The translations under genes and the position numbers were made by a program. Below are positions 53,801 through 61,998 of a stretch of DNA of 64,000 nucleotides, piece by piece; within the stretch, counting starts at the first letter, position 1, and the number at the start of each line of letters is the position of its first letter. The notes under the pieces are model-generated. The model had not been told where the DNA came from, did not search any database, and was given only the letters and a program-made list of their open reading frames with translations. The stretch comes from Alphaproteobacteria bacterium (GTDB lineage: Bacteria; Pseudomonadota; Alphaproteobacteria; JAAEOK01): the NCBI GenBank assembly GCA_024244705.1, contig JAAEOK010000052.1, forward strand, positions 62,001 through 126,000. Reading direction: 5' to 3'.

Positions 53801-54165
53801 ATGGTTTCTACCGCGGCATCCAGAAAGGTGCGCGCCTCCTCGGGGTCGCTGCCGTCGATCAACTCGAGCGAGCCCGTGATATCGGCAAACAGCACCGTGA
53901 CTTGCTTTCGCTCCGCGGCGAGCGCATCGCGCGATTTCAGTATTTTCTCGGCAAGAAAGGGGGGCGTGTAATGACGCGGCGTTTCGAATTTCGAGCCTCC
54001 GTCTGCGCTGGGCGTGTCCACCAATTGGCCGCACGAGCCACAGAATTTGCGGCTCGGAGGACCCATCGCGCCGCAGGACGGGCACGCCAATTCGAGCCGT
54101 CCACCGCATTGCTCGCAGAAGCGGACACCGTCTCTGTTTTCACTGCTGCAGCGTGGACACTTCAT
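50809..54165 (-). CDS. Class III adenylate/guanylate cyclase with zinc ribbons, AAA domain and TPRs
   Basis: A 1118-residue protein. Residues 1-46 form two zinc ribbons (CPRCSSEN...FCEQCGG; CPSCGAMG...FCGSCGQ). Residues 87-270 are the cyclase: VLFADITGSLELI (metal Asp95), VLGDGIMSLFGAP (Asp139) and IGQTTHLAARMEQ. A Walker A motif GEPGVGKS lies at about 316-323 in an AAA16-type ATPase domain, followed by helical TPR repeats to the end. No membrane segment. The His in place of the usual Asn in the AAR motif is common in this architecture. It probably senses an unknown cytoplasmic ligand and makes cAMP or cGMP. Confidence 0.9.
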   Translation of the reverse strand: MKCPRCSSENRDGVRFCEQCGGRLELACPSCGAMGPPSRKFCGSCGQLVDTPSADGGSKFETPRHYTPPFLAEKILKSRDALAAERKQVTVLFADITGSLELIDGSDPEEARTFLDAAVETMMGAVHRYEGTVNNVLGDGIMSLFGAPIANEDHAVRACYAALTIQEAIGHFSVTMREQHGFEIQARVGIHSGEVVVRAIGNDLNLNYDAIGQTTHLAARMEQLAAPGTVRITAETLRLAEGFVDVRALGKVPVKGMTAPVEVFELVGGRHAQTRLKAATARGLTSFVGRKLELEALGAALDRAREGHGQIVSLVGEPGVGKSRLFHELSRSDLVRDCLVVQGNAVSYGKSTPYLPVIALLRDYFGIEDRDAEGRVTEKIIGKLANLDESLRAAGPALLSLLDVTPSDPEWRTLDPAQRRRRTIDAVKGLIIRESLVQPVVLVMEDLHSIDTESEAVLDSIVHSLPSARLALLINYRPEYRNEWSDRNEHTQLVIEPLAPKSADRLLDLLLGPDPDLIPLKQLLIERTEGNPLFLEESVRTLIETGTLAGEAGACRLTHAIEEIEMPATVQAILAARIDRLETSDKHLLQTAAIIGREVPFTLLQAIASMEEGDLRRGLANLQAGAFLYETRLFPDLEYSFRHALTHQTAYSSVLQQQRREVHARIVEVLERFEPDRLGEHIELLADHAVKGEVWDKAAVYLAQKAERSYLVYANEEAMDACSRALEIRNRLPDTADNRGARVALAVRLGGSHALLGQFAESVRLYKEALELAKSDGDDMAVAQIETRIGSAIFLQGDSAGAIAQLEQALGRARRIQDSTRMAIAYQNLGAVLITSGRLPDSIHNYRNALDLSEKLGNQRGVAVVLTMLSNAHLWAGSFDQALDYGRKALAIGEQMKDERRVAWASIMLGWRHMEIGALDEVAYQFGKASTLAEKVGDVQAQTWIRILNTVYAANLGKYDTGIAELRDVIRLGAQGGIFLPEISFGLTRLCEHLLRAKRIEEAVEACRQSMDVATRLSSRLNFGYTSMVLGEIYGTPGLRDLDRAEKCLAESLEAFEEVGAIQNLGRAHLARARLYSREGDRRAAAELDAARAIFARTGSQLYDREIGAIGSGLRVSV

Positions 54166-54355
54166 CGGCCGATGGCCGTCCAGTTACAATTCCAATCCGC
54201 TGTCGCCGGCGATCCCGACATAGAGCGTGGGGAATGGGCTGGTGAGCGAAGGCTTTTCATTGCGCTTCGATTAGCCGTACTGCCGGAGTGTCTTTTCCAC
54301 GCTGGCAATTTCCACGCGATGGCCGGTGAACGGGTTGATCAGGGCGTCGAGCCCA

Positions 54356-55318
54356 TCATAGACGGGCGGGCATCGAAACCATTACCAGGGCGAGCCAATG
54401 CGGTGGCGCGATATACCTCTCTGGAGCATGCCGCAACAAGCCTTCTCGGATCAAAGGCAGCCGTGACGTTCGCATTCCCGGAAACAGGTGATGCTCGACA
54501 TGGTGTCCCGAATGGAAGTGCAACCGGTCGATAATCTTAGGGGTCCTGACGCTGATGGTCGTGCCCAGACTGTCCTTCTCGTAGGTCAGGGGACGGAGCA
54601 TGTGGTTGGTCACGAAATAGGACATGACAATGGTGTTGGCCACGATCATCGGGATGATGATCACGAACAGTGCGGCATAGAGTCCAATCGCAATGCCGAG
54701 GGCGATCCAGAACGCGGCCATCAGCACGCTATCGGTGATCGCCCGCCGCCGGTTGAGACGACTCAGACTCGGCATCGTCAGCGACTGCCGCCACAGCACG
54801 TCGGCGCCCTGCAAGGCGAAGGAGCAGAACATGTAGAACGCGCTCGACCAGTGGCCGGAACCGGGCGCGAACTTGATCAAACGGTGGCTTGTCCGGTTGC
54901 CTTTGTTGAATTGCTCGAGGGTCCCGAAGTTATCCGGATCCTTGCCTGGAATGTTGGTGTTGGGGTGATGGGTCTTGTTGTGCCAAGCCCGCCACAACTC
55001 CGGCGACATGAAAAAGATCGCGAAACAGGGATACAGCAGGGCATTTTGGAGCCGGCGCGAGGCAACGGTGGCGCCGTGAGTGATTTCGTGTCCGAAGAAC
55101 ATCAGGCCCGCATAGGTGTTGCCGAGGGCGAGCGCGATCAGCAGCGCCACGTACCAGGGCAACGGCAGGAATAGGATGGCCGCACTGCCACCCACGACGG
55201 CGACGACTTGCGGCACGATCAAAAGCGCCCGCCATGGATTTCTGGCGAAAGTCTCTGGCGGAAGATCGGCGCGAAGTCTGGCCTTGAGAGACGCTTCGGA
55301 CTCGATGGGAGCGTTCAT
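54356..55318 (-). CDS. Membrane fatty-acid desaturase
   Basis: A 320-residue integral membrane diiron enzyme. The three histidine boxes are HEITHG at about 79-84, HNKTHH at about 112-117 and HHVEHHLFP at about 270-278, with hydrophobic helices between. It would introduce a double bond into an acyl chain. I start it at the ATG at 55318; a TTG four codons upstream is possible. It is divergent from a cyclopropane synthase gene. Confidence 0.87.
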   Translation of the reverse strand: MNAPIESEASLKARLRADLPPETFARNPWRALLIVPQVVAVVGGSAAILFLPLPWYVALLIALALGNTYAGLMFFGHEITHGATVASRRLQNALLYPCFAIFFMSPELWRAWHNKTHHPNTNIPGKDPDNFGTLEQFNKGNRTSHRLIKFAPGSGHWSSAFYMFCSFALQGADVLWRQSLTMPSLSRLNRRRAITDSVLMAAFWIALGIAIGLYAALFVIIIPMIVANTIVMSYFVTNHMLRPLTYEKDSLGTTISVRTPKIIDRLHFHSGHHVEHHLFPGMRTSRLPLIREGLLRHAPERYIAPPHWLALVMVSMPARL

Positions 55319-55456
55319 CCCCGATGTCAATCCCGGTGACCATTATCCATGAGTTCGGGCATTTTGGCCCAACGCCCGACTTCGGTCTAGCATCGATTCA
55401 CCCGAGATTGCCTGATAATGGGCCCTGCAGTAGAGTGCCGCCGAGGTGGGAACGTA

Positions 55457-56590
55457 ATGACCGACAGATACCGCGACATCATCGAACGAACGCTCGGACT
55501 CGCCGGCATCACCATCGATGGATCGGCGCCTTATGATATCCGCGTTCACAACCCCGACCTCTACAAGCGGGTCGCGTCGCGCGGCTCGCTCGGCCTGGGC
55601 GAGGCCTATATGGACGGCTGGTGGGACTGCGACCAGCTCGAAGAGTTCTTCTTTCGCATCCTCAGGGCGCGCGCCAATCAGGGTGTCCAGCTGAGTTGGT
55701 TGGACAAGCTCGGCGTCCTCCGCGCACGGATCCAGAATATGCAGTCCAGCCGCAAGGCGTGGGAGGCGGCGCCGCATTACAATGTCAGCAATGAGTTCTT
55801 CGAAAAACTTCTCGACGCGCGGGTGAACTACTCGTGCGGATATTGGAACGGCGCCAACTCGCTCGACCAGGCGCAGGAGAACAAGCTGGATCTGGTATGC
55901 CGGAAGGTCGGGTTGTCAAAGGGTGACCGGTTGCTCGACATCGGCTGCGGGTGGGGTGCCCTGGTCGAATACGCGTGCCAGAACTATGGCTGCGAGGCCG
56001 TCGGCATCACCATTTCCGAAAGCCAGGCGGAATACGTGCGCGACCGCTGCCAGGGACTTCCGGTCGAGATCATCAAGATCGATTATCGCGACCTCAAGGC
56101 CGCCGATGCGGGGACTTTCGACAAAATCATTTCGATCGGCATGTTCGAGCATGTCGGGCCCAGAAACTATCCGTCATTTATGAACGGCGCCCACGAACTG
56201 CTGAAGGAAGACGGCCTCGTCTTGCTGCACACCATCGGCGACAATGCCTCCAATGTTTCGTGCGATCCGTGGATGGACCGCTACATCTTTCCCAACTCCG
56301 TGATGCCCTCGATTCAACAGATTGGGCAATCGATCGAAGATCTGTTCGTCATGGAGGATTGGCACAATTTCGGCTTCGATTACTATCGCACGCTGATGAG
56401 CTGGCACGACAATCTTGACCGGTGCAAGGATGCGAAGATCGAGACCGAGATGCCACGGGAGATCCTTTTCCGCATGTGGAAATACTATCTCACGTCTTGT
56501 GCCGGTGCTTTCAAGTCGCGCCACCTCCAGTTGTGGCAAATCGTCATGTCCAAGGGCAGCCTGATCGGGAACTACGAAACCGTCCGGTGA
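55457..56590 (+). CDS. cfa: Cyclopropane-fatty-acyl-phospholipid synthase
   Basis: A 377-residue SAM-dependent methyltransferase. It shows GSLGLGEAYMDGWWDCDQLE, HYNVSNEFFEKLLD, SCGYW, the SAM loop LLDIGCGWGALVEYA and FEHVGPRNYPSFM. It adds a methylene group across the double bond of membrane unsaturated fatty acids. GGTGGGAA lies before the ATG at 55457. The divergent desaturase would supply its substrate. Confidence 0.93.
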   Translation: MTDRYRDIIERTLGLAGITIDGSAPYDIRVHNPDLYKRVASRGSLGLGEAYMDGWWDCDQLEEFFFRILRARANQGVQLSWLDKLGVLRARIQNMQSSRKAWEAAPHYNVSNEFFEKLLDARVNYSCGYWNGANSLDQAQENKLDLVCRKVGLSKGDRLLDIGCGWGALVEYACQNYGCEAVGITISESQAEYVRDRCQGLPVEIIKIDYRDLKAADAGTFDKIISIGMFEHVGPRNYPSFMNGAHELLKEDGLVLLHTIGDNASNVSCDPWMDRYIFPNSVMPSIQQIGQSIEDLFVMEDWHNFGFDYYRTLMSWHDNLDRCKDAKIETEMPREILFRMWKYYLTSCAGAFKSRHLQLWQIVMSKGSLIGNYETVR

Positions 56591-56751
56591 TCGGACCTTG
56601 ATTTAGTTCATGCGAATCGCGCGCCGACAACGGCATGATCGGGCCAGGTCGCCGGCAACCTCCCGTCGCTCGCCGACACGGTGCCTTTCCTAGCTCGCCG
56701 TTTGTGATTAGATTCCGCTTCATCCGACATTTGCCGCAAGGACCCATTCAT

Positions 56752-57462
56752 ATGCCCGATACCGATCATGGCACGTCTCGCGACTTCGCGCCGTACCTGG
56801 CGGCAACGCAGTTCGTGGATTCCGATCATCCGGAAGTTATGGACTTTTCAGAGAAAGTGACCGCAGGGGCGGACGATGATGTCGAAAAGGCGGTGCGGCT
56901 TTACTATGCGGTGCGCGATCAGATTCTCTATGACCCCTACACCGTCGACACGGTCGCCGACCACTACCGGGCCAGCACCACGCTTCGGGCCGGTCGTGGT
57001 TTTTGCGTGCCCAAGGCGACATTGCTGGCCGCGGCGGCGCGGGTGGCCGGCATACCGGCACGCGTCGGTTACGCCGATGTGCGCAATCATCTCAGCACCA
57101 AGCGTCTGCTTGACCTGACCGGGACCGATCTCTTCATCTACCATGGCTACGTCGAAATCTGGCTCGACGGCAGATGGGTCAAGTGCACGCCGGCATTCAA
57201 TCTACAATTGTGCGAGAAGTTTCGCGTCATGCCGCTTGAATTCGATGGCCGCACTGATTCGCTCTTCCATCCCTTTAACGCCGATGGCGACCGCCACATG
57301 GAATACGTTCGCGACCGCGGCGCATTCGCCGATGTACCCTTCGACGAGATGAAATCCGAGTTCGAGCGGTTGTATCCGGCGCTGCTGCGTCACAACACCG
57401 AACGCAGGCGGGGGGACTTCGCCAGAGAGGCGGAAGCGGAGAACTTGGTTCGGTCCAGCTAG
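56752..57462 (+). CDS. Transglutaminase-like cysteine protease/peptidase family protein
   Basis: A 236-residue cytoplasmic protein. The triad can be read: Cys in GRGFCVPKATLLAAAAR, His in YHGYVEIWLDGRWVKC and the following Pro-Ala-Phe-Asn in place of the usual Asp. The substituted Asn suggests altered or weak activity. AAGGA precedes the ATG at 56752. It lies 16 bases upstream of kynB and is probably in the same operon. A link to tryptophan metabolism is only contextual. Confidence 0.8.
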   Translation: MPDTDHGTSRDFAPYLAATQFVDSDHPEVMDFSEKVTAGADDDVEKAVRLYYAVRDQILYDPYTVDTVADHYRASTTLRAGRGFCVPKATLLAAAARVAGIPARVGYADVRNHLSTKRLLDLTGTDLFIYHGYVEIWLDGRWVKCTPAFNLQLCEKFRVMPLEFDGRTDSLFHPFNADGDRHMEYVRDRGAFADVPFDEMKSEFERLYPALLRHNTERRRGDFAREAEAENLVRSS

Positions 57463-57478
57463 GAGATCGCGGGCGGCC

Positions 57479-58105
57479 ATGACGGTGTGGGATCTCAGTC
57501 CGCCGATCCGTCCCGGGATCCCGGTGTGGCCTGGGGACACGCCCTATGACGAGGCGCGGACTTGGCACCTGGACGAAACCTGTCCGGTCAATGTGGCCAG
57601 GATCACGATGTCGACCCACACCGGAAGCCACGCCGACGCGCCGCTTCATTACGACCCGGCGGGGGCGCCCATCGGTGGGGTATCGTTGGCACCCTATATC
57701 GGACCCTGCCGCCTGATCGATGCGACGGAAGCCGAGGGCGTGGTGCCGCCCGAAATGGTGCGGCCGTTCCTCGATCCGCCGATCGAGCGCATGCTGCTCC
57801 GAACCATGCGGCACAGTGTCGCCGATCGCTGGGACGAAAATTTCACCGCCGTGGCGCCGGAGACAATCGAACTCATCGCCGAAAGTGGCGGCCTCCTCGT
57901 TGGCATCGATTCACCGTCCATCGACCCGCAAAATTCGAAGTCCCTCGATGCCCACAACATGGTCCGCCGTCATCGCATGGCGATTCTCGAAGGACTGGTC
58001 CTCGCCGACATCCCGACCGGCGACTATGAATTGATCGCCCTGCCGCTGAAGCTCGCCAATGCCGATGCGGCGCCGGTGCGCGCCATCCTGCGCGGCTTGC
58101 GGTGA
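57479..58105 (+). CDS. kynB: Kynurenine formamidase (arylformamidase), KynB type
   Basis: A 208-residue cyclase-family metalloenzyme that hydrolyses N-formylkynurenine to kynurenine. The metal site is STHTGSHADAPLHYD; WDLSPPIRPGIPVWPGDTP at the start and LLVGIDSPSIDPQNSKSLDA are characteristic. Its stop overlaps the GTG start of kynU (GTGA). Confidence 0.94.
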   Translation: MTVWDLSPPIRPGIPVWPGDTPYDEARTWHLDETCPVNVARITMSTHTGSHADAPLHYDPAGAPIGGVSLAPYIGPCRLIDATEAEGVVPPEMVRPFLDPPIERMLLRTMRHSVADRWDENFTAVAPETIELIAESGGLLVGIDSPSIDPQNSKSLDAHNMVRRHRMAILEGLVLADIPTGDYELIALPLKLANADAAPVRAILRGLR

Positions 58106-59367
58106 GCGAGGCGCCGACCCGGGAGGCCCTGGCGGCGCGCGACGGCGAAGACCCGCTGGCGCCGTTCCGCGCCCGGTTCGTCATTCCCGACGACGTCATC
58201 TATTTCTGTGGCAATTCCCTCGGACCGCTGATCGCCGACGTCGCGCCGCGGTTGAACGCCGTCATTCGCGACGAATGGGGCCGAGACCTGGTCAAGAGTT
58301 GGAATGTGCACGATTGGATCGGCCTGCCGGCCCGCCTCGGCGACAAGATCGCCCGGCTCATTGGCGCCGATCCGGGCGAGGTCGCGGTCGCCGATTCGAC
58401 CTCGGTCAATTTGTTCAAGCTGCTGGCGGGGGCGCTGCGGTTGCGCCCGGGCCGCGCGACAATCCTGTCCGAAGAACGCAACTTTCCGACCGATCTCTAT
58501 GTGGCTCAGGGTCTGGCCGGTCTCGTCGGCGACGGCGCTCGCCTGAGGCTGGTCGGCGACGATGGCGCGCACTCCAGCAGCGATCAAATCATCAGGGCGC
58601 TTTCCGACGACGTCGCCGTGGTGATGCTGACCGAGGTCGACTTCAAGACCGGCGAGCGTCACGACATGGCCCGGGTCACCGCGGCCGCCCACGATGCCGG
58701 GGCCTTGATGCTGTGGGATCTCGCCCATAGCGCCGGCGCCTTCCCGGTCGGCCTCAATGCCTGCGGCGCCGATCTCGCGGTCGGCTGCAGCTACAAATAT
58801 CTGAACGGCGGCCCGGGCGCGCCGGCCTTCCTCTATGTCGCGCGATCGCTTCAGAACAACATCCGGCCTGCGCTTTCGGGTTGGATGGGCCATGAATCGC
58901 CGTTCGCGTTCGATATCGACTATCGGCCCGCCGACGATATCACGCGCAATCTCTGCGGAACGCCGGTCGTGCTCGCGCAAGCGGCCTTGGAGGTCGGTCT
59001 CGACGTGATGCTGGAGGCGGACCTCGACGCCATCCGCGCCAAATCGGTCGCCCTCGGCGAGGCCTTCATCGCGCTCGTCGAGGAAAACTGCAGTGAGGAA
59101 GGATTCCGACTTGTCTCACCGCGCGATTCGGCACGCCGCGGCAGCCAGGTCTCGTTCGCCCATCCCCACGCCCATGCGATCATGCAGGCCCTGATCGATC
59201 GCGGTGTGATCGGCGATTTCCGTGCTCCCGATGTCCTCCGCTTCGGCCTCACGCCCCTCTATATGCGCTATGTCGACGTTTGGGACGCCGTCGATATCCT
59301 GCGCACGATCATGGCGACGCGGGCCTGGGACAAACCGGAGTTCCACCGCCGCGCGGCGGTGACCTGA
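58102..59367 (+). CDS. kynU: Kynureninase
   Basis: A 421-residue PLP enzyme that cleaves kynurenine to anthranilate and alanine. It shows VIYFCGNSLGPL, the PLP lysine motif GCSYKYLNGGPGAPAF and HESPFAFDIDYRPADDI. The start is a GTG overlapping the kynB stop. It is the last gene of the transglutaminase-kynB-kynU unit and ends 11 bases from the convergent reductase gene. Confidence 0.95.
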   Translation: MSEAPTREALAARDGEDPLAPFRARFVIPDDVIYFCGNSLGPLIADVAPRLNAVIRDEWGRDLVKSWNVHDWIGLPARLGDKIARLIGADPGEVAVADSTSVNLFKLLAGALRLRPGRATILSEERNFPTDLYVAQGLAGLVGDGARLRLVGDDGAHSSSDQIIRALSDDVAVVMLTEVDFKTGERHDMARVTAAAHDAGALMLWDLAHSAGAFPVGLNACGADLAVGCSYKYLNGGPGAPAFLYVARSLQNNIRPALSGWMGHESPFAFDIDYRPADDITRNLCGTPVVLAQAALEVGLDVMLEADLDAIRAKSVALGEAFIALVEENCSEEGFRLVSPRDSARRGSQVSFAHPHAHAIMQALIDRGVIGDFRAPDVLRFGLTPLYMRYVDVWDAVDILRTIMATRAWDKPEFHRRAAVT

Positions 59368-59378
59368 GCGCCGTCCGC

Positions 59379-60134
59379 CTACGCACCCATATGGCGCAAC
59401 GCGGCGGCGCAGGCTTCCGGCCACGCCTTGAGCCCCCGCTCCTCCGCCATCCGCCGGAATCCGGCCTCGGTGATACCACCCGGTGTGGTCAACCGCTCCA
59501 GCGTTTCATCCAATGGCGTCTCGGGAAAGGCCAGGGCAACGCCGGCGGCGCCCCGCATCATACCGGCGACCAGCTCCCGCGCCTGCTCCGGCGGAACATT
59601 CTGGGCGACCACCCAATCGGTGGCGGCCTTGATCACGCCATAGGTCCAGCCGTGAAACGCGCCCATGACGCTGGCCGCGCCAAAGGACGCCTCGTCGGGC
59701 AAAACGATGACGGTGCCGAGGCGCCGGAACAGGTCGTGGGCGGCGGCGTGATCCGGATAGATCGCGGTCGGGCTCTCGCCGATCGCCGCACAGGAGACCG
59801 GCATCGAGCGCACAATGTCGGCGGGCGCGGCGGCCGCGAGATCGGCCAGGGTCGCCCCGGCGCCCACCGAGATCAGGGACTGATCCTGCCGCCACGGCAA
59901 CCCGGCGACGACCGCCGTCACGTCGGCGGGACGCACCGCGAGGATCACCACATCGGCGGCCTCGACGACGTCGCGATTGCTCGCCGCCACCCGGCAACCG
60001 AAAGCGTCGGCCAGCGCTTGCGCCCGCCCGGCGTTGCGGGGCGACAACACGATGTCGTCGCCGCGCCGATCGCGGCACAGGCCTTCGACCATGTAGGTCG
60101 CCATGTCGCCGACCCCTAGAAATCCGATGGTCAT
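59379..60134 (-). CDS. Pyrroline-5-carboxylate-reductase-like oxidoreductase
   Basis: A 251-residue NAD(P)-dependent enzyme. The Rossmann loop GFLGVGDMATYMVEGL is at the N-terminus, and TTPGGITEAGFRRM replaces the family's TSPGGTT signature near the C-terminus. The usual MPN of the active site is MPV (VRSMPVSCAAIG). These changes suggest an imine or ketone substrate other than P5C. Its ATG overlaps the stop of the cobalamin-binding gene (ATGA), so the two are co-translated. Confidence 0.8.
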   Translation of the reverse strand: MTIGFLGVGDMATYMVEGLCRDRRGDDIVLSPRNAGRAQALADAFGCRVAASNRDVVEAADVVILAVRPADVTAVVAGLPWRQDQSLISVGAGATLADLAAAAPADIVRSMPVSCAAIGESPTAIYPDHAAAHDLFRRLGTVIVLPDEASFGAASVMGAFHGWTYGVIKAATDWVVAQNVPPEQARELVAGMMRGAAGVALAFPETPLDETLERLTTPGGITEAGFRRMAEERGLKAWPEACAAALRHMGA

Positions 60135-61921
60135 TTGCGCTTCAACTCCCTGTTGACGCGATCGCCCGACAACCGGTCGAGATGCAGCAGCATGTCCTCG
60201 GGTTGTGAGCAAACGATTGCACCACGTTCGGCAAGCGCCGCGGAAACGTCGACCGGCAGGCTGGTGTTGGACCCGTCCGGCACCTGATTGAGCTTGCCGC
60301 CGACATAGATCGGGATGTCGAACCCGGCGCCGGCCATCGCCTCGCGCAGGGCCGTAAGATAGGTCAGCGCGACTCCGTTGTAAGTGCTGACGGCGACAAA
60401 ATCGGCGCCGCCGGCCCGGGCCGATTCGACGATGGCCCCGATATCGCCATGGGTACCGCCATCGACGACGGTGACGCCGACCTTCGCCAGTACGGTATCG
60501 ATCAGGATCTTGCCGTATTCGTGGACATCGGTACTGACGACGACGCCGGTGAGCCGCGACGCCGTGAGGCGGTCGCGAAGCGCCGGATCGAGGCGCTCGA
60601 TACGGCCACTGCCGTCGCGTTCGATGTCGGCGATGCTCGGCGCCTGGACCACCGGCTGGCGGCCGCGGCGGCAGGTCGCATCCAAACGCCCGGGCCCGAA
60701 CAGCCGTTCAAGTTGGGCGGCGCCGATGCGGCGGATCGCGAGCAGCAGCTCGGCCGGGTTGGTGATATCGATTGCGGATTCGGCGAGGCCGGCGAGCACG
60801 TTGTCGCGGAATCGCTCGCCGCCGGCGACGATGGCATCGGCGGCCGCTCGCGCAGCGGCGGTGTCGATGGGCGGCTGCAGATGTTCGGCGCGCTCGATCA
60901 ACCGGTTGGCCGCCATGTGAACGGCGATGATCTCGTCGATATCGGGGATCCGCTGCGCTTCCGTCACCGGCACCGGGTTCAGGGCGTGCCCGGTCGGCGC
61001 GATGCGCTGGCCGAGGACGTCGACCAGAAAATAGGCCGCGAGATTGGCCCAGTTCTCGTCTTCGTTGGCGCCATAGCTGGTCGTGTTGCCATAGACCATC
61101 GAGCCGGGAGCGCCGCCGATCTGGTTCAGCGCCAGCAGGAAGGCGAGACGCTTCGGTCCGTCGGCGAAGGTATTGCCATAGCAATGGGTCACCTGGGCGC
61201 CGATCAGGTCCTCGACGATATAGCGTTCGATCAGCACCGCGCCGAGCGAGCAGGCGAGATCGGTGAACAGTGCCGCGAAGCCGTCGTCGAGATTCGAATG
61301 AACCAGGCACTCGACCGGTTGCGCCCCGATCAGCGCGATCGCGGTGACCGTGGCCGTGGTGGTGTCGACATCTTCCGGCCAATTCGGCATACGAAAGGTG
61401 AAATATTGACCGAGATTGCCGATCGTCGTCGCGCCGGCGTGCAGCGCGGCGACCGTGTTTTCGACCGCCGCCGGCAGACCGATCACGAAATCGCCGAAAT
61501 GGGGGGCCACCGGCGCCGCCGCGGTCAGGCGGGCGAATTCGTCAGGGCCGTCGAGGACCAACCCGGTGCCGCGGCCCAGCGCGTCACGGCGAGCGGCGGG
61601 ATAGCCCATCGACCAATCGAGGCAGATTCCATAACGGTGGACGGTGTGGCCGGCGCGGTCGAGCGCGGCATGTATCTCGGCCCAGGCGCGGCGGCTCTTG
61701 TCGGGATCGCGAAAGCCAAACTGTGCGTGCAGCGTGATCGTGCCATCGGCGATCGCCCGGCGTTTGAATCCCGCCTCGCTGGCGACCCGGTAATGGTCGA
61801 GGAATGGGCAGCGCCCGACGGCGGCGGCTTCCGCCAGCCGCCTGCCGGCATCGATACTGGCCTGCCCATCCAGCGATTGCGCACCGGCGAGCAGCGCGTC
61901 ACGGTCGAGCGTCGTCGTCAT
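60131..61921 (-). CDS. Cobalamin-dependent mutase-like protein of unknown substrate
   Basis: A 596-residue protein. The C-terminal domain (about 450-585) is a classical B12-binding domain: DVHEYG (DxHxxG; Asp465, His467, Gly470), VSTYNG and YVGGKL. The long N-terminal part shows a barrel-like pattern with GLPAAVENTVAALHAGATT, YFTFRMP and HSNLDDGFAALFTDL, loosely like glutamate-mutase large subunits. The typical methylmalonyl-CoA mutase motifs are not seen. It probably catalyses an adenosyl-B12 carbon-skeleton or amino-group migration. It is translationally coupled to the reductase and divergent from the PhyH gene across 77 bases; no B12 riboswitch fits there. Confidence 0.72.
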   Translation of the reverse strand: MTTTLDRDALLAGAQSLDGQASIDAGRRLAEAAAVGRCPFLDHYRVASEAGFKRRAIADGTITLHAQFGFRDPDKSRRAWAEIHAALDRAGHTVHRYGICLDWSMGYPAARRDALGRGTGLVLDGPDEFARLTAAAPVAPHFGDFVIGLPAAVENTVAALHAGATTIGNLGQYFTFRMPNWPEDVDTTTATVTAIALIGAQPVECLVHSNLDDGFAALFTDLACSLGAVLIERYIVEDLIGAQVTHCYGNTFADGPKRLAFLLALNQIGGAPGSMVYGNTTSYGANEDENWANLAAYFLVDVLGQRIAPTGHALNPVPVTEAQRIPDIDEIIAVHMAANRLIERAEHLQPPIDTAAARAAADAIVAGGERFRDNVLAGLAESAIDITNPAELLLAIRRIGAAQLERLFGPGRLDATCRRGRQPVVQAPSIADIERDGSGRIERLDPALRDRLTASRLTGVVVSTDVHEYGKILIDTVLAKVGVTVVDGGTHGDIGAIVESARAGGADFVAVSTYNGVALTYLTALREAMAGAGFDIPIYVGGKLNQVPDGSNTSLPVDVSAALAERGAIVCSQPEDMLLHLDRLSGDRVNRELKRK

Positions 61922-61998
61922 CGGCCGATCTTGCGGTGCCGGCAAGGCTGAGGCAAGCTGGCCCTGTCGCCTGCGCCACTATTTCACCCGGTGCCGCC

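Noticed and set aside
61922-61998. B12 riboswitch for the cobalamin-binding gene
   Set aside because: Only 77 bases separate the divergent starts, too short for a cobalamin riboswitch, and no B12-box was seen.
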